From Rhodonellum psychrophilum GCM71 = DSM 17998 (GTDB lineage Bacteria > Bacteroidota > Bacteroidia > Cytophagales > Cyclobacteriaceae): a stretch of DNA of 64,000 bases. A model generated the notes under the pieces. It saw only the letters and a list, made by a program, of their open reading frames with translations, was not told the origin of the DNA and ran no database searches. Below are positions 45,354 through 53,933 of this stretch, one piece after another. The translations under genes were made by a program, and so were the position numbers. Location: contig NZ_KB906676.1 of assembly GCF_000381545.1 (NCBI RefSeq), positions 124,001 to 188,000 on the forward strand. The letters are read 5' to 3'. The stretch's first letter is position 1. Every line of letters starts with the position of its first letter.

Positions 45354-46460
45354 ATGAATCAACCGCAACTTACGTCCCCGCATCGGCTGGTTTCCCTCGA
45401 TGCGTACAGGGGAATTACCATGTTTTTATTGATTGCAGAAGCGGCATTGGTCTATAGTGCGCTACAGGACGTTTTTCCGGAAGGCAGTTTTGGCTCGGGT
45501 TTGGTCGAGCAATTCACGCATCATCCGTGGCATGGGCTGCGGTTCTGGGATTTGATACAGCCGTTCTTCATGTTTATCGTGGGTGTGGCAATGCCGTTTT
45601 CCCTAAACAGGCGCTTAGCAGAAGTGGGTGGTGAGGGGAAAGTGACGCGCCATATTTTGAAAAGGTGTTTTCTCCTTTTTCTCTTTGGGATGGGGCTTCA
45701 TTGCGTGTACAGTCAAACATTGGTTTTTGAACTTTGGAATGTATTGACCCAACTTTCAGCTACCATCCTGATCACTTATTTTTTGATTAAGCTGCCCGCA
45801 AGGATTCAATTGACAGTTTCCATCGGCTTGTTGGTTTTGACAGAAATTCTTTACCGGTTGTATCATCCGGCAAGTCCATTTGTCATGGGAGAAAATTTCG
45901 GGTCTTATACAGACATGATTTTGATGGGGAAAATCAACGGAGGAGGATGGGTCGCTGTCAATTTTATCCCAACTGCTGCGCATACAATTTGGGGAGCGAT
46001 GTGCGGAAATTTATTGCTTTCAGATAAAAGCATCCAGACAAAGATTAAAACCATGGTTCTTGCCGGGACAATCGGATTGATTTTGGGATACGGACTGGAT
46101 CTCAGCGGGATCACTCCCATTATCAAAAGGATCAGCACAAGTTCCTTTGCCTTTGCCTCCGGAGGATGGGCGATATTGACATTGGCTTTCTTTTACTGGA
46201 TGGTGGATGTAAAAAAGGTCCAATCCTGGACTTTTGCTTTTTTGGTCGTCGGCATGAATTCAATTTTCATTTATCTATTTGCTGAAATATTGGGCCATGC
46301 TTGGCTGTTTGGGTTTCTCAAAATATTCAGTTTTGGGTTTTTGGAACCGCTTGGAATACCTGAACCCCTTCTTTTGCTTTTGACGGCATTGCTTACTCTT
46401 GGCGGGATGTGGTACCTGTGTTATTTCCTGTACAAGAAGAAAATCTTCTTTAAAATATAG
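45354..46460 (+). CDS. DUF5009/HGSNAT-like membrane acyltransferase
   Basis: A 368-residue multi-pass membrane protein with about ten helices, resembling heparan-alpha-glucosaminide N-acetyltransferase (YeiB-like). Landmarks are the basic leader RLVSLDAYRGITMFLLI, HHPWHGLRFWDLIQPFFMFI, VGVAMPFSLNRRLAEVGG and PTAAHTIWGAMCGNLLLSD. In this family a conserved His near the DLIQPFF region takes part in acetyl transfer across the membrane. In this gene neighbourhood it may acetylate an amino sugar or other surface glycan. It is 61 bases after a DUF1593 gene, possibly in one transcript. Confidence 0.87.
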   Translation: MNQPQLTSPHRLVSLDAYRGITMFLLIAEAALVYSALQDVFPEGSFGSGLVEQFTHHPWHGLRFWDLIQPFFMFIVGVAMPFSLNRRLAEVGGEGKVTRHILKRCFLLFLFGMGLHCVYSQTLVFELWNVLTQLSATILITYFLIKLPARIQLTVSIGLLVLTEILYRLYHPASPFVMGENFGSYTDMILMGKINGGGWVAVNFIPTAAHTIWGAMCGNLLLSDKSIQTKIKTMVLAGTIGLILGYGLDLSGITPIIKRISTSSFAFASGGWAILTLAFFYWMVDVKKVQSWTFAFLVVGMNSIFIYLFAEILGHAWLFGFLKIFSFGFLEPLGIPEPLLLLLTALLTLGGMWYLCYFLYKKKIFFKI

Positions 46461-46909
46461 GGTGAATCGTGTAGTGTTCTTTTGCGAAGTCCATGAAAAT
46501 GAGGGTTGGCCACCCACTTATTCTGCAAGGAATAAGGGATGGAAACCATCAAAAACCTCCAAGATTCAAAACCTCTATATATCAGATCCTCACAATAAAT
46601 GAATTTGAAATGGTTTAACCCGTTTTATGTCGGGGTTTTAACCCAGACACTGGAAGAAAATGTATTGCCGTAGCCTGTTTCAATCCGTGTTATGCATCGC
46701 CAATTTCGTTGTAGCAAACCCAACTTAATTAAGTTAACTGCTTTACCTTACTCTTTTGGAGTCTTAGAATTCGAGGGTAATCTTTAAATAAATTTGGTTA
46801 TTGATAAAAAAAACGAATAATATTTTGTTTTTTAATTTTAAAATAGAATCATCTTGTATTTTATACAAATAGATACTTATTTTTAGAAAACCTTGCATCT
46901 TAAGCCACT
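46461..46909. other. Intergenic region with repeat copy D
   Basis: About 450 bases with no supported gene. The left part holds a degenerate copy of the dispersed repeat and the right part (46790-46870) is very AT-rich and probably carries the promoter of the second DUF1593 gene. Confidence 0.5.
46615..46720 (-). repeat. Dispersed intergenic repeat, copy D (short, reversed)
   Basis: Read on the minus strand it begins with ATGCATAACACGGATTGAAA and ends with CATAAAACGGGTT (complement at 46617-46629). This is a shortened version of the elements at 25.0, 50.3 and 55.1 kb. Confidence 0.45.
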
Positions 46910-48433
46910 ATGAATAATTTTCCAAATTCGCTTTTACTCCTTTTTTTGATTTTTTCATGCATTGGGTGTAAGGAACCTAATCAAACCACTGCTTCCAAGA
47001 TCAAAGAGAAAGCCAGAACCATCATTACCACAGATGGAGAAGTCGACGATGTAGATTCCTTTATCCGAATGTTGCTTTATGCAAATGAATTTGAGATTGA
47101 AGGATTGGTTTACAGCAGTTCCCAATGGCATTACAAAGGGGATGGAAAAGGAACGGAATTTATGTCCGAAATGCCCTTGACAGCTTCCATTTATGGAAAA
47201 AGAACGGAATTGAGATGGCCTGGGACAAATTGGATGGAAGAATTGATCGGGAAATATGGAGAAGTCCGTGAAAACTTACTCCTGCACGCGCAGGGATTTC
47301 CTACGGCTGATCATCTACTTGGGCTGGTGAAAGTTGGCAATATTGATTTTGAAGGGGAAATGTCAAAAGATACCGAAGGTTCCGAATGGATCAAAGCCAT
47401 CCTTTTGGATGATAATCCGAGTCCTGTTTTCTTGCAGGTTTGGGGTGGGACCAATACCATTGCCAGGGCATTGAAATCCATAGAAGATGAATTTAAGGAA
47501 AGTGCGGAGTGGGAGGAGATTTATCAGAAAATAACAGAAAAGGCCATCATTTACACGGTTTTGGACCAGGATGCGACCTACAAAAAATACATCGCTCCCA
47601 ATTGGCCAGAGGTCAAGGTGATTTATAATTCCGATCAGTTTTGGTGTCTTGCCTACCCTTGGCCTTCAAGGGTTCCCGAGAAACTTCAGCAGTACCTGTC
47701 GGGGGATTTTTTTTCAGAGCACATTCTATTTGACAGGGGGGCTTTGATGGCAGAATATTATACTTGGGGAGATGGACGTCAGATAGAAAACGATCCTGAG
47801 CACCATCATGGTGATTTGCAATCCATGAGGGAAAACAACCGCAACCAATATGATTTCATTTCTGAGGGAGATTCTCCAGCCTATTTTTATTTGCTGGATG
47901 TCGGTTTGAGAAGTCATGAAAACCCATCATATGGTGGCTGGGGTGGCAGATTTATTCAATCTTCGGAAAATCCCAATCGCTGGGAAGATGGTGAAAATGT
48001 GTCGGATTTCAATTTCTATACCGGCAAGCAAGATGCGACATTCCCCCAAACCCGTTGGATAAAGGAATTGCAGCATGATTTTGCGGCAAGAGCGGCTTGG
48101 TGCGTGAAAGACTTTGCTAGTGCCAACCATCCCCCGCAGGTCAGTCTTAAACATGCCAATGATTTGACTGCTGGCATCGGTGACTTGGTCTCCCTTAGTG
48201 GGACAGCTACAGATCCCGATAACAATGAACTCACCTTTCTTTGGTGGCAATATTTAGAAGCCGGTGATTTTAAAGGGCTTGTTCAAATCCAAGACAAGGA
48301 TGCGGCTGAAACTTCTTTCGTAATTCCCCAAGAAGCCAGAATTGGAGATACAATCCACTTGATTTTACAGGTGACGGACAATGGATTTCCGGCTTTGACG
48401 AGATATCAGCGGGTGATCGTGACGGTTTCTTAG
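46910..48433 (+). CDS. DUF1593 nucleoside-hydrolase-like lipoprotein
   Basis: A 507-residue lipoprotein (lipobox FSCIGC). It is a paralogue of the protein at 43874. The metal loop is TTDGEVDDVDSFIRMLLYAN, followed by FLQVWGGTNTIARALKSIED, YTVLDQDATYKKYIAPNWP and NPSYGGWGGRF. The C-terminal PKD-like domain has GTATDPDNNELTFLWWQYLE. It is longer than its relative by a membrane-anchoring N-terminus and insertions around HHHGDLQSMREN. Inferred role: hydrolysis of an N- or O-glycosidic bond on the outside of the cell. Confidence 0.88.
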   Translation: MNNFPNSLLLLFLIFSCIGCKEPNQTTASKIKEKARTIITTDGEVDDVDSFIRMLLYANEFEIEGLVYSSSQWHYKGDGKGTEFMSEMPLTASIYGKRTELRWPGTNWMEELIGKYGEVRENLLLHAQGFPTADHLLGLVKVGNIDFEGEMSKDTEGSEWIKAILLDDNPSPVFLQVWGGTNTIARALKSIEDEFKESAEWEEIYQKITEKAIIYTVLDQDATYKKYIAPNWPEVKVIYNSDQFWCLAYPWPSRVPEKLQQYLSGDFFSEHILFDRGALMAEYYTWGDGRQIENDPEHHHGDLQSMRENNRNQYDFISEGDSPAYFYLLDVGLRSHENPSYGGWGGRFIQSSENPNRWEDGENVSDFNFYTGKQDATFPQTRWIKELQHDFAARAAWCVKDFASANHPPQVSLKHANDLTAGIGDLVSLSGTATDPDNNELTFLWWQYLEAGDFKGLVQIQDKDAAETSFVIPQEARIGDTIHLILQVTDNGFPALTRYQRVIVTVS

Positions 48434-48729
48434 CTGAGGTAAATGTAGCGTCAATATACAGCGAACCCGTTTTATGCAGTATCCATTCGGTTTAAGCCAT
48501 GAAAACATAATAAGCAGCCGGTTTTTCTCTTTACGGCCTCGCCACATCTTAGCCACACCTAATTGTCCAAATAGCTTTATTCCCTTGCAGTATCAACCCT
48601 ATTAGGAAACCTTGGGATTACCGATAGGCGAATTGGTTGTGTCCAAACTAGAAATATGTCTTATTGAAGGTTAGAAATTACGAAAACGGTAAAAATAAAG
48701 TCAAGATAAAAGTCCAAAACCAGGGCATT
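48434..48729. other. Convergent intergenic region with repeat copy E
   Basis: Almost 300 bases with no gene. The only recognisable element is the minus-strand tail GCATAAAACGGGTT of the dispersed repeat (complement at 48464-48477). Confidence 0.45.
48460..48500 (-). repeat. Dispersed intergenic repeat, copy E (tail only)
   Basis: The complement AACCCGTTTTATGC at 48464-48477 matches the terminal block of the repeat family. The rest of the element is not convincingly present. Confidence 0.35.
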
Positions 48730-50157
48730 TTATCTTGACCAATGATCCTTCCATACTCTGAATTCCGAAGGAGTTACCCGAAATCTAGCAAAGCTACCTT
48801 CGTGGATCGCAATAAGTTCTGCTTCTACATATTCCACAAATCTGCTTCTTTCATCCACCGGGAAATCCATCGAACGGGACTTGATTTTTTGAGAGCCCTT
48901 TTTTGGGCTTAAATTATTGGAGATGATATCGGTGATCAGGTCTCTGATTTCATTTCTGTATTTTGTCCGGAACGGGTCAGGCTCTCCGACCGTCTGCCTA
49001 ATGGCGGCATAGCGAACAGCTGACCTTTCATATCCCCAAATAAAGACATCCTTCAATAGGTCAACCTGATTGAGCTCATAAATACCCAAAATCCCCTTGA
49101 TGTATAGATCACTTGGCATTTCTACAAATGATAAGGGGGAGAGGTTGTTTTTGACAAAGGGAATATTGGCTGCCAAGCGGGATGTTCTTTTATTCACATC
49201 ATCAAAAGGCTGCAAGTAAGGGAGATGAACCAAAATAAAGAAAGCTTGCTCAAATGGGTTTTTGATCTCTCTTGTCTTTTTCAATATCAAGTCAAACTGA
49301 TCGGAAATCAGCTGAGGAATAGCCAATGGCGTATATGTGGATTCATGAATTCCAACTGGGATAGACCTCAATCGGCCGATTGAGTATTGATTCTGCAAGA
49401 GATTGTCTGATAAGAGCGCATGCAAATTCAGTATCACATAACTATTGAATTCAATCTCATCTCCCAACTGAACCAAAAACTCAATGGCATCTTTATGATT
49501 AATGATCATTTGCGATTCTTCAACTGATTTCTCATCCGCAGATTCTCCAAATTCCACCAATCTTTTTGTGTCCAATAGCGAGTAGGTATTCCCCTCCAAC
49601 CGACTGGAGTTCCATGAGAGGTCGATCAAAAGACGATTGAGAATTTCTTTCGCATGAGTACCAGCGGGTTGGTTCGGTGTGTTTGTCTTCCCTAGTGCTG
49701 TCAATTTGATCAGGTCATCTTTCGTCAGGAATTGGTCTTTATTTGGTCTGTAGGATTCCAAAAAATCCCTATTATATCCAACTCTTGTTCTTTCCCTAAT
49801 AGGTTTTGAAACGGCATCCATGATTTTCTGACCGGCTGGCGAAATATAAATCCCCTCTTTTTTTGAGAGGATTAGCTTTTCCAACTCACTTTCGCGGACG
49901 AGGTTAGTCTCAAAGGCCAAATGGTATTTTGTCGCACGAGAGCCACCACTTGTATATATTTCACCTTCTTCTGTCAGTTTCTTAAGTCGTCGTTGTAGGG
50001 TCCGAAGCTCTATGTGGAACCCGAGGCCTTTTTTGATTTCTTCTAGTGAGGCTCCATAGGGAAGCTTCGCCAATTTTTCCTTGACGAGGTCAAACAGTTT
50101 ATTTTCTGAAATTTTCACCACCTCCAAATTTATGCATTTTGCGACAGAAATATACAT
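48730..50157 (-). CDS. Fic family protein with winged-helix N-terminus and altered active site
   Basis: A 475-residue protein. The N-terminus (about 15-90) is a winged helix (SLEEIKKGLGFHIELRTLQR and LTEEGEIYTSGGSRATKYHL). A class-II-type inhibitory motif S184-x3-E188-G189 is present in LSWNSSRLEGNTYS. The Fic core follows, but where active members have HPFxxGN(G/K)RxxR this protein reads Q316-PFDDVNKRTSR. The catalytic His is therefore Gln and the first Gly is Val. AMP-transfer may be lost or changed. The ATG at 50157 lies inside one inverted repeat and 33 bases from a perfect palindrome, suggesting self-regulation through the winged helix. It is probably monocistronic. Confidence 0.88.
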   Translation of the reverse strand: MYISVAKCINLEVVKISENKLFDLVKEKLAKLPYGASLEEIKKGLGFHIELRTLQRRLKKLTEEGEIYTSGGSRATKYHLAFETNLVRESELEKLILSKKEGIYISPAGQKIMDAVSKPIRERTRVGYNRDFLESYRPNKDQFLTKDDLIKLTALGKTNTPNQPAGTHAKEILNRLLIDLSWNSSRLEGNTYSLLDTKRLVEFGESADEKSVEESQMIINHKDAIEFLVQLGDEIEFNSYVILNLHALLSDNLLQNQYSIGRLRSIPVGIHESTYTPLAIPQLISDQFDLILKKTREIKNPFEQAFFILVHLPYLQPFDDVNKRTSRLAANIPFVKNNLSPLSFVEMPSDLYIKGILGIYELNQVDLLKDVFIWGYERSAVRYAAIRQTVGEPDPFRTKYRNEIRDLITDIISNNLSPKKGSQKIKSRSMDFPVDERSRFVEYVEAELIAIHEGSFARFRVTPSEFRVWKDHWSR

Positions 50158-50167
50158 AAATTGTCGC
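50141..50167 (-). promoter_or_regulatory. Inverted repeat GCGACA-N15-TGTCGC over the Fic gene start
   Basis: GCGACA at 50141-50146 and TGTCGC at 50162-50167 flank the ATG of the Fic gene. The same TTGTCGC word recurs at 50244-50250 and, as TTGTCGT, in the palindrome at 50190-50232. The site probably binds the winged-helix domain of the Fic protein. Confidence 0.55.
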
Positions 50168-50189
50168 TAAATCTATAATTGTTTTCAAT

Positions 50190-50232
50190 TTTACCTACTT
50201 CACGACAATTTTATTGTCGTGAAGTAGGTAAA
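50190..50232. promoter_or_regulatory. Perfect 20-bp palindrome upstream of the Fic gene
   Basis: The arms are exact complements of 20 bases each (50190-50209 and 50213-50232) around a TTT loop, with CACGACAAT and ATTGTCGTG at the centre. The neighbouring GCGACA/TGTCGC words suggest a common operator family. It could also form a cruciform or act as an RNA hairpin terminator. Confidence 0.65.
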
Positions 50233-50263
50233 TAGTTCAAATATTGTCGCGGAGCTATTTTTA

Positions 50264-50436
50264 ACCTGAAATATGTATTGGGATTCCCAATGGGATTGAA
50301 ACTGCAAGAAAATCAGACCATTTGGAGAATACGGCGTAGTGCCGATTTAGGGAAGTCAAACACAGGAAACACCTGACTGATTCTGATTCAAGTATAGCCA
50401 AGAATGGAATTGGTGATCCATAAAACGGGTTTAAGT
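50264..50436 (+). repeat. Dispersed intergenic repeat, copy B
   Basis: The fullest copy. It has GAAATATGTATTGGGATTCC, GAAACTGCAAGAAAATCAG, a small hairpin CGGC-GTAGT-GCCG (50332-50344), GGGAAGTCAAA and the terminal CATAAAACGGGTTT. The homologous hairpin in copy C is AGGC-GGAGT-GCCT, a paired base change that keeps the stem. Confidence 0.6.
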
Positions 50437-50914
50437 TTTTATCAATTGTTTTTCCAATAATAAATGAAGCGGATAATGCACACGCTTCTTTTTAAACAAT
50501 CTTTTGCCGGTTTTCGATTGGCGCAAAAGATCTTACTATTGACAGAGGTATTGTTATTGCAGTTGCCCAAAACGTGTTTCTCTTGAATTTGGTAGCTATT
50601 TTGAAAAAGGATAAGTACTTCAAATATTTGTTTTATGGAGTTAATATCCGGTTCTAGAGATTGACACCAATATGATATTATGAGCAAAAAAGATTCCCCT
50701 TTTTTGAAAATCCACTGAGCAAAACAAAATGAATATTTATTGATCCATTGGTATAATTTATTGGGGATATTTTAAAATAATAAGTTATCATTACCTATTA
50801 TGAAAAGAGAATATGGAGGTGAAAGACATTTTTTCTTCTATTTTCCTTTTTTGTTTTACTTATTGACACACATGGCATCAAATCAACAACCCACTCAACC
50901 TAAACCTTGAAAAA

Positions 50915-52342
50915 ATGAATAGTTCAGCCAGAAGATTATTTTTGAAAAAAGCACTTGCATTGTCTGCGGTTGCGGCAGTTCCTTCTATCCTTTTAAATTC
51001 GGCATCAGCACGAACCCAAGTACCAAAGTTTGGCCCAAGTGAAAGGGTAAATCTCGCCTGCTGTGGCATTGGAAATCGCGGAGCGGAAATAATTCTTTCT
51101 TTGTACAATACTGGTTTGGCCAATATTGTCGCGCTCTGCGATGTGGATATGGGAGCGCCGCACACAATAAAAATCCTCGAAAAATTCCCAGATGTTCCCA
51201 GATTCAAGGATTTTAGGGTGATGTTGGATAAAATGGGAAACCAAATCGAAGCGATAACCGTGGGTGTCCCTGACCATTCTCACTTTCCAATCACCATGTT
51301 GGCCATGAGTATGGGCAAACATGTGTATGTCGAAAAACCAATGGGCAGGACTTTCAATGAGGTGGAGCTCATGACCAAAGCTGCCAAAAAATACAAAGTG
51401 GCCAATCAGATGGGAAATCAAGGCCATTCGGAACAAAATTATTTCCAGTTTAAAGCCTATAAAGAAGCAGGCATCATCAAAGATGTCACTGCCATCACAG
51501 CCCACATGAACAGTCCCCGTCGCTGGCACGGATGGGATACCAATATCACAAAATTTCCCGCCGCCGAGCCAATTCCGGAAACGCTAGATTGGGATACCTG
51601 GCACTCTGCGACCCACCTGCACGGTTACAACAAAGACTTTATCAACGGTCAATGGCGCTGTTGGTATGATTTCGGAATGGGAGCTTTGGGCGATTGGGGA
51701 GCACATATCATCGATACCGCACATGAATTTCTGGATTTGGGATTGCCTTACGAAATCGATCCCTTGTTATTATCCGGGCATAATTCTTTTTTCTTTCCAA
51801 CATCCACCACCTTGGCTTTCAAGTTTCCAAAACGGGGGGAAATGCCTCCCGTCGAGATTACCTGGTATGATGGTGTAGACAATGTTCCCGAAGTTCCGGA
51901 AGGATACGGAGAATCTGCTCTTGATCCCAACATTCCGCCAGCAAGTAACGGCAAAATACAACCCTCAAAACTCAACCCTGGCAAGATCATTTACAGCAAG
52001 GAATTGACCTTTAAAGGAGGTTCGCACGGAAGTACGCTTTCGATCATTCCTGCTGACAAAGCCCTGGACATGAAGTCACAGTTGCCTGAAGTACCTGAAA
52101 GTCCCTCCAATCATTTTGCTAACTTCCTTTTGGCCTGCAAAGGTCAGGAGAAATGCCGTTCCTCTTTTGATATCGCGGGTCCTTTGAGTCAGGTTTTTAA
52201 CCTTGGAGTTCTATCCCAGCAGCTGAATGCCAAGTTGTTGTTCGATCGGGAAACAAAGCAAATCACAAATCACAAGCTCGCCAACCAGTTACTCACTGGT
52301 GCAGAACCGCGAAAAGGGTGGGAGCAATATTACAAGTTGTAA
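50915..52342 (+). CDS. Tat-exported Gfo/Idh/MocA family oxidoreductase
   Basis: A 475-residue oxidoreductase with a twin-arginine signal (SSARRLFLKKALALSAVAAV) and Rossmann motif CCGIGNRGAEI. The family lysine motif is YVEKPMGRTFNEVE, followed by NQMGNQGHSEQNYFQFKAYK and ALGDWGAHIIDTAHEFLDLG. It is therefore folded with its nucleotide in the cytoplasm and acts in the periplasm, as glucose-fructose oxidoreductase does. Its closest relatives occur in Bacteroidetes and PVC sugar loci. The inferred role is oxidation of a sugar or glycoside outside the cytoplasm. It ends in a strong terminator. Confidence 0.92.
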   Translation: MNSSARRLFLKKALALSAVAAVPSILLNSASARTQVPKFGPSERVNLACCGIGNRGAEIILSLYNTGLANIVALCDVDMGAPHTIKILEKFPDVPRFKDFRVMLDKMGNQIEAITVGVPDHSHFPITMLAMSMGKHVYVEKPMGRTFNEVELMTKAAKKYKVANQMGNQGHSEQNYFQFKAYKEAGIIKDVTAITAHMNSPRRWHGWDTNITKFPAAEPIPETLDWDTWHSATHLHGYNKDFINGQWRCWYDFGMGALGDWGAHIIDTAHEFLDLGLPYEIDPLLLSGHNSFFFPTSTTLAFKFPKRGEMPPVEITWYDGVDNVPEVPEGYGESALDPNIPPASNGKIQPSKLNPGKIIYSKELTFKGGSHGSTLSIIPADKALDMKSQLPEVPESPSNHFANFLLACKGQEKCRSSFDIAGPLSQVFNLGVLSQQLNAKLLFDRETKQITNHKLANQLLTGAEPRKGWEQYYKL

Positions 52343-52381
52343 AGAAGATCAATTGAAGCCCCAATAAATAAGTCACAAAAC

Positions 52382-52415
52382 AAAAAGACAACCCGACGCA
52401 CGGAGTTGTCTTTTT
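52382..52415 (+). terminator. Terminator after the Tat-exported oxidoreductase
   Basis: AAAAAGACAAC pairs with GTTGTCTTTTT, with an inner CCG/CGG step, and is followed by a T-run. A-run and T-run flanks make it symmetric. Confidence 0.85.
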
Positions 52416-52540
52416 TAATTTACTGATTTTGGTTTTTAATTAATGAGGAAGATTTCAAATTGTCTAAAAGTAAAAAAAAATACAACAAAATTTCTTTCGC
52501 AATACGAAAAAATGATTAAATTAGTATCAAAAGTTAGGAA

Positions 52541-52927
52541 ATGGGTATTTTACGAGATGATTTCCAAGTTGTCTACCAAGTTGACCGAGGGGTTCACGTT
52601 AATAATTTTGATCGGTTGCTTGAAAGATCCGGCTTGCAAAAGCAAGTGTTGGCGAGCTTGATGGGGCTTGATCCTCGGACCATTGACAATTATAGAAAAC
52701 AAGGAAGAAATTTCGGGGCTTTGGAGGGGGAGTTGCTTTTAAAATTGGAAAGATTATTTGATTTTGGCGCAGACACTTTTGAGAAAATGGAGGCCTTTAA
52801 AACTTGGATTTATGCCCCTTCTTTTGCTTTTAACAATAAAAAACCACTGGATTTTTTGAATACATCCACCGGAGTGGATTTGGTGGAGCAGGCTCTTTTG
52901 CGGATTGTCCATGGATATGTGGTCTGA
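52541..52927 (+). CDS. Antitoxin, Xre/MbcA/ParS family with DUF2384 toxin-binding domain
   Basis: A 128-residue antitoxin. The N-terminal helix-turn-helix is in LLERSGLQKQVLASLMGLDP followed by RTIDNYRKQGR. The C-terminal DUF2384 domain has LEGELLLKLERLFDFGADTF and WIYAPSFAFNNKKPLDFLNT. The final helix (GVDLVEQALLRIVHGYVV) inserts into the toxin. It lies 3 bases before a RES-domain toxin, the usual order for these type II systems. The pair is expected to repress its own promoter. Confidence 0.9.
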   Translation: MGILRDDFQVVYQVDRGVHVNNFDRLLERSGLQKQVLASLMGLDPRTIDNYRKQGRNFGALEGELLLKLERLFDFGADTFEKMEAFKTWIYAPSFAFNNKKPLDFLNTSTGVDLVEQALLRIVHGYVV

Positions 52928-52930
52928 TCA

Positions 52931-53377
52931 ATGGAGCTTTTTAGGATTACAAAAACTGAATTTTCACAAAAACTATTTGCTCCGGGATTTTCTGGAAGGT
53001 GGAATAAATCCGGTGAGGAAGTTATCTACACCGCTTCAAGCAGATCATTGGCATGTCTTGAAAACCTTGTTCACAAAAGAGGACTTGGCGAAACGGCATC
53101 TTTTAGAACCATGGTCATCTATGTTCCCGACAATTTCGCGATTGAGCAAGTGGATCTCCAAGGATTACCGGCAAATTGGAACCAACTTTCTATTTTTGAA
53201 GTGTGTCAGCAACTGGGCTCAGATTGGTATCAATCTAAAATTAAACCCATGCTGAAAGTCCCTTCCGCGGTCATTCCCGATGAATTTAACTATGTGATCA
53301 ATACCAATCACCCAGAGTTTGAAAAAGTCAAGATAATCGATATCCTCCCTTTTTTCTTCGACAAAAGATTTTTCTGA
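52931..53377 (+). CDS. RES-domain NAD-degrading toxin
   Basis: A 148-residue toxin of the RES family, which removes NAD by phosphorolysis or hydrolysis. Arg23 in SGRWNKSG, Tyr33 in VIYTASSRSL, Glu44 in LACLENLVH and Ser112 in VPSAVIPDEFNYVINTNHPE match the catalytic Arg-Tyr-Glu-Ser set. Length is normal for the family, so it looks intact. It follows its Xre antitoxin by three bases. Expression without the antitoxin would deplete NAD and stop growth. Confidence 0.9.
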   Translation: MELFRITKTEFSQKLFAPGFSGRWNKSGEEVIYTASSRSLACLENLVHKRGLGETASFRTMVIYVPDNFAIEQVDLQGLPANWNQLSIFEVCQQLGSDWYQSKIKPMLKVPSAVIPDEFNYVINTNHPEFEKVKIIDILPFFFDKRFF

Positions 53378-53437
53378 TTTGGAAAACCCCATTTCAGAAT
53401 GATCAGAAATGTCCTTTTCTACTCATTTTGCCCATAA

Positions 53438-53815
53438 CTATTGATTGGAATGTAAGGAGATCCTGTTTCCCTCAGTATCCATAAACAAAGCCATAAATCC
53501 GATGTCTGGAGCAATTTCCTTTTTTGGGGAAAGCACCTTACCTCCTGCTTTCCCAACTTTTGCAATTTCGGTATCGACATTTTCAGAGGAAAAATATATC
53601 TGAACCCCATCGGCACTTGGTAAATAAAATTCGTCGTTTTTGACCAAACTTCCGCCGGCACCCTTGCCCGCTTCATCCCAAGGGAACCAAGCCATGTCAA
53701 TTTCTCCCATTTGTTGCCGATGAAGTTTACAATCAAAAACGGTTTCATAGAAAGCAATGGCCCTTTCCATGTTTTGTACTGGGATTTCAAACCAGCTGAC
53801 AGTCACATTTTTCAT
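53438..53815 (-). CDS. VOC family (glyoxalase/bleomycin-resistance fold) protein
   Basis: A 125-residue single-domain protein with the paired beta-alpha-beta modules of vicinal oxygen chelate proteins. WFEIPVQNMERAIAFYETVF is at the N-terminus and VDTEIAKVGKAGGKVLSPK, FMALFMDTEGNRISLH at the C-terminus. The Glu and His positions of the metal site are partly conserved (FEIPV, ISLH). The substrate is unknown; the fold is used in several unrelated reactions. It lies alone between the toxin gene and the propeller gene. Confidence 0.9.
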   Translation of the reverse strand: MKNVTVSWFEIPVQNMERAIAFYETVFDCKLHRQQMGEIDMAWFPWDEAGKGAGGSLVKNDEFYLPSADGVQIYFSSENVDTEIAKVGKAGGKVLSPKKEIAPDIGFMALFMDTEGNRISLHSNQ

Positions 53816-53933
53816 AATTGTTTTTGTTTAGTTTGTGAAAAAAATACCAAAAATTCAGTAAAATAAAATTCTTCCTTCGTGTAAAGAAATGGTTTGTAAT
53901 TCCATTTTCAGGTCTTGTAAATCGACATTTCAA

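Larger units (their letters stand above)
50158..50914. other. Long regulatory and repeat-bearing intergenic region
   Basis: Almost 760 bases between divergent genes. The left 100 bases carry the palindromic operators, 50264-50436 is repeat copy B, and 50450-50880 is AT-rich with no gene I can support. It must contain the promoter of the Tat-exported oxidoreductase at 50915. Confidence 0.5.

Noticed and set aside
50442-50687. Minus-strand open frame of 81 codons in the intergenic region
   Set aside because: AT-rich sequence, no motif and no convincing start signal; likely chance.
46461-50914. Possible CRISPR array suggested by recurring short words
   Set aside because: The recurring blocks are not evenly spaced and belong to long degenerate elements, not to short direct repeats with spacers.
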